From CAVWZH01 sp963765285 (lineage in GTDB: Bacteria; Acidobacteriota; Terriglobia; Terriglobales; Acidobacteriaceae): 64,000 bases of DNA. The notes beneath the pieces are model-generated. The model did no database searches. It was given only the letters and a program-made list of their open reading frames with translations, and had not been told where the DNA came from. A program made the position numbers and the translations under genes. Within the stretch, counting starts at the first letter, position 1, and each line of letters begins with the position of its first letter. Below are positions 61,803 through 64,000 of this stretch, piece by piece. The stretch is from the NCBI GenBank assembly GCA_963765285.1, contig CAVXVR010000008.1, forward strand, positions 186,001 to 250,000, given 5' to 3'.

Positions 61803-63340
61803 TTCTCGAAGTCCCTCCAGCGCCGGCCATCGCGCTCGAGCAGTTCTTCGGATTCTTTCGGGCCCCAGGTGCCCGCAGGGTAGTTAGGGAAATTGCGCGG
61901 AGGCAAGGCTTTCCAAACGTCCAGTACGGGACTCACCACACACCACCCAGCCTCGACCATGTCGGCGCGTTGGAAAAGGGTGGCGTCCCCGATCATGCAA
62001 TCGTGCAGCAAACGCTCGTAGCCGGTGCTGGGCTGACTTCCAAAGTAATCCTTGTACTGGAAATCCATGTCGACCGGATCCAGGCGCATGGCCGGCCCCG
62101 GAACCTTGGCGGCAAAGCGCAGTGAGATACCTTCCTCGGGCTGAATATGCAGCACGAGCTGGTTGGGCAGAAGATTCTCCACCGGCGTATCACGGAACAA
62201 CACGAAGGGAGCGCGGCGGAACTGAATCACGACGTTGGTGCTGCGGCCGGGCAGACGCTTTCCCGTGCGCAAATAAAAGGGAACATCCGCCCATCGCCAG
62301 TTGTCGATGAGGAGCTTCATGGCAACGAAGGTTTCGGTTCGAGAATCGGGAGGAACCCCGTCCTCCTCACGGTAACCGGGTACGCGTGCGCCATCGATCG
62401 CGCCGGGCCCGTACTGGCCACGAACGGTTCTGCGTAACACTTCTTCCGCGCTGAGGGGCTGGATGGCATGCAGAATCTTGGCTTGCTCGTCGCGTACTGC
62501 GTCGGCGCGAAACGAAACCGGCGGTTCCATGGCGGTCAGGCTGATGAGCTGCATGATATGGTTGGGGACCATGTCCCGCAGCGCGCCCGCCTGGTCGTAA
62601 TATCCCCCGCGCTGTTCGACGCCGACTGTCTCGGCCACCGAAATCTGGATGTGATCAATGTAGCGGCGGTTCCAGATGGGCTCGAAGATTCCATTGGCAA
62701 AGCGAAAAGCCAGAATATTCTGTACGGTTTCTTTTCCCAGGTAGTGATCGATGCGGTAGATCTGTTTCTCGCTGGCGACTTGCAGCAACCGTTGATTAAG
62801 CGCTCGCGCGCTTTCCAGATCGTGGCCAAACGGTTTCTCAATGATGACCCGGCGCCACTGCTGGTTTTCCTCCTGCATCAGGCCGGCCGCAGCCAGATTC
62901 TCAACCACGGGGCCAAAGTAGTCTGGCGCTGTGGCCAGGTAGTAGAGATGATTGCCCCCGGTGGAGAACGCCTTATCGGTCTGATCGAGTAATTCCTTGA
63001 GTCTGGGATAAAGGCCCTTATCATTCATATCGCCCGCAATGTACTCCATGCGGGGCAGGAACCATTCCCAAATCGCCGGATCGACCTTGTCGGTGGCAAA
63101 CTTCCGGATGTCGTCGGAGATACGCTTGCGGAAATCGTCTTGGGAGAGCGGCGTGCGCCCAACGCCAATAATCGCGAAGTTCGGCGACAGCAATTGGTAT
63201 TTTGCCAGGTTGTAAAGAGCCGGGACCAGTTTGCGGCGGGTCAGATCGCCGCCTGCGCCGAAAATCACCATGGTGCAGGGGTCGGCTAGCTTGCCGATGC
63301 GCTGCGGCTGGGAAGCGGTCATCACTTCTGTTTGTGCCAT
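61799..63340 (-). CDS. zwf: Glucose-6-phosphate 1-dehydrogenase
   Basis: The ATG at 63340 gives 513 residues, a normal length; the open frame further upstream is in the next gene. The N-terminal NADP site has TMVIFGAGGDLTRRKLVPALY, where GAGGDL replaces the usual GASGDL. The active site has YRIDHYLGKETVQN, and IIEKPFGHD and YYDQAGALRDMVPNH are also conserved. It makes 6-phosphogluconolactone and NADPH, the first step of the oxidative pentose phosphate pathway. It overlaps glk by 4 bases and follows gnd by 41 bases. Confidence 0.95.
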   Translation of the reverse strand: MAQTEVMTASQPQRIGKLADPCTMVIFGAGGDLTRRKLVPALYNLAKYQLLSPNFAIIGVGRTPLSQDDFRKRISDDIRKFATDKVDPAIWEWFLPRMEYIAGDMNDKGLYPRLKELLDQTDKAFSTGGNHLYYLATAPDYFGPVVENLAAAGLMQEENQQWRRVIIEKPFGHDLESARALNQRLLQVASEKQIYRIDHYLGKETVQNILAFRFANGIFEPIWNRRYIDHIQISVAETVGVEQRGGYYDQAGALRDMVPNHIMQLISLTAMEPPVSFRADAVRDEQAKILHAIQPLSAEEVLRRTVRGQYGPGAIDGARVPGYREEDGVPPDSRTETFVAMKLLIDNWRWADVPFYLRTGKRLPGRSTNVVIQFRRAPFVLFRDTPVENLLPNQLVLHIQPEEGISLRFAAKVPGPAMRLDPVDMDFQYKDYFGSQPSTGYERLLHDCMIGDATLFQRADMVEAGWCVVSPVLDVWKALPPRNFPNYPAGTWGPKESEELLERDGRRWRDFEK

Positions 63341-63381
63341 CGTACGATCCTGCTGATACCGTCTTCTTGATGTACTTCGCG

Positions 63382-64000
63382 CTACGCGGTTTTTGTGGCA
63401 GCAACGCCAGGTTCCAAATGACCGCCAAATTTCTGCCGCATGGCCGAGAGTACCTTTTCCGCGAAGGTGTGCTCCTGGCGTGAGCGGAAACGAACGAACA
63501 GTGCCGCCGACAACACATCCACGGGGACAGCTTCCTCCACCGCTGCCTGGATCGTCCAACGGCCTTCGCCTGAGTCCGGCACAAACCCAGTGTATTCGGA
63601 TAGTGTAGGGCTCTCCACCAGGGCGATAGCCGCCAGATCGAGCAGCCACGAACTGATGACGCTACCCCGGCGCCATACTTCCGCGATGTCAGGCAAATTC
63701 AAATCATAGCGATAGTCTTCAGCCACTTCCTTGCTGGTGGCATTCTTAAAGATATCGAGGCCTTCAGCGTACGCCTGCATGATTCCATATTCGATTCCGT
63801 TGTGCACCATCTTCACGAAGTGACCTGCTCCGGACGGTCCACAGTGTAGATAGCCGTCTTCAGAGGTGCCGGGAAGTTTCTCACGTCCGGGCGTACGCGG
63901 GATAGACCCACGGCCGGGGGCCAGGGTTTTGAAAATCGGGTCGAGTTGCTGCACAACTTCGCGGGGGCCGCCGATCATCATGCAGTATCCGCGCTCCAGT
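63382..64000 (-). CDS. gnd: 6-phosphogluconate dehydrogenase, decarboxylating (5' end beyond window)
   Basis: The frame is open to the right edge, so only the C-terminal 205 residues or so are present; the ATG at 63981 is internal (LERGYC precedes it). It has MMIGGPREVVQQLDP, HCGPSGAGHFVKMVHNGIEY with the catalytic lysine, and MQAYAEGLDIFKNA. The RTPGRE and short C-terminal part fit the NAD-preferring YqeC/GndA-like short form rather than the 470-residue NADP form. It makes ribulose-5-phosphate and CO2 from 6-phosphogluconate. It is the first of the gnd-zwf-glk genes seen here. Confidence 0.92.
   Translation of the reverse strand, partial: LERGYCMMIGGPREVVQQLDPIFKTLAPGRGSIPRTPGREKLPGTSEDGYLHCGPSGAGHFVKMVHNGIEYGIMQAYAEGLDIFKNATSKEVAEDYRYDLNLPDIAEVWRRGSVISSWLLDLAAIALVESPTLSEYTGFVPDSGEGRWTIQAAVEEAVPVDVLSAALFVRFRSRQEHTFAEKVLSAMRQKFGGHLEPGVAATKTA

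Overview
The window reads as chromosomal DNA of a GC-rich environmental bacterium, most likely an Acidobacteriota (Terriglobia/Koribacter-like). That assignment is an inference from the exosortase/PEP-CTERM-type exopolysaccharide genes, a PEP-CTERM protein, pairs of tiny LuxR-type HTH proteins, secreted Lys/Ala-rich small proteins and a kinase-ATPase-TPR regulator. No rRNA, tRNA, CRISPR array, insertion sequence or prophage was seen.

Positions 1-44000 form one very large exopolysaccharide (EPS) locus. The first block (1-14419, plus strand) is a tightly coupled run: end of a Wzz-type chain-length protein, XrtA-associated ATPase, BY-kinase, EpsB-type initiating sugar transferase, GT2, GT39 (frameshifted), GT4, O-antigen ligase-like polymerase, methyltransferase, a deacetylase-like protein, an AsnB-like amidotransferase and GT4. 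The second block (24351-14424, minus strand) holds GT39, heparinase II/III, a second AsnB-like amidotransferase, two SDR epimerases (one frameshifted), a sugar nucleotidyltransferase and GT4. A third block (24712-28074, plus) has a nucleotide-sugar 6-dehydrogenase, a frameshifted sulfotransferase and a FemAB-like acyltransferase. The fourth (43998-28080, minus) has a fused ATP sulfurylase-APS kinase, a TauE/SafE permease, CysQ-type PAP phosphatase, a UDP-galactopyranose-mutase-like flavoprotein, GT2, two short sulfotransferases, a Wzx-type flippase, a CE4 deacetylase, two paralogous exported beta-helix proteins and a fourth sulfotransferase. Together these encode uronate synthesis, polymer assembly and export, PAPS synthesis, sulfate transfer, PAP recycling and candidate secreted tailoring or degrading enzymes. 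This suggests a sulfated, possibly amidated, uronic-acid-containing, GAG-like EPS. It is the most interesting system in the window.

Positions 44365-57370 are an accessory and regulatory region: a small secreted basic protein, a PEP-CTERM protein, a dolichol-phosphate-mannose-synthase-like GT2, two paralogous pairs of LuxR-type HTH proteins, two zinc-ribbon membrane proteins, an outer-membrane beta-barrel candidate, a receiver-only response regulator, a tandem PilZ protein, a GGDEF diguanylate cyclase, OsmC and DUF4242 proteins. Positions 57379-64000 (minus strand) hold a kinase-ATPase-TPR gene broken by a frameshift, a small secreted protein and a gnd-zwf-glk operon that runs off the right edge.

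Four genes carry an apparent one-base insertion (5059-5062, 17282-17283, 26904-26906, about 59093-59099). In each, removing one base restores a full-length family member, so they may be sequence errors or recent lesions.
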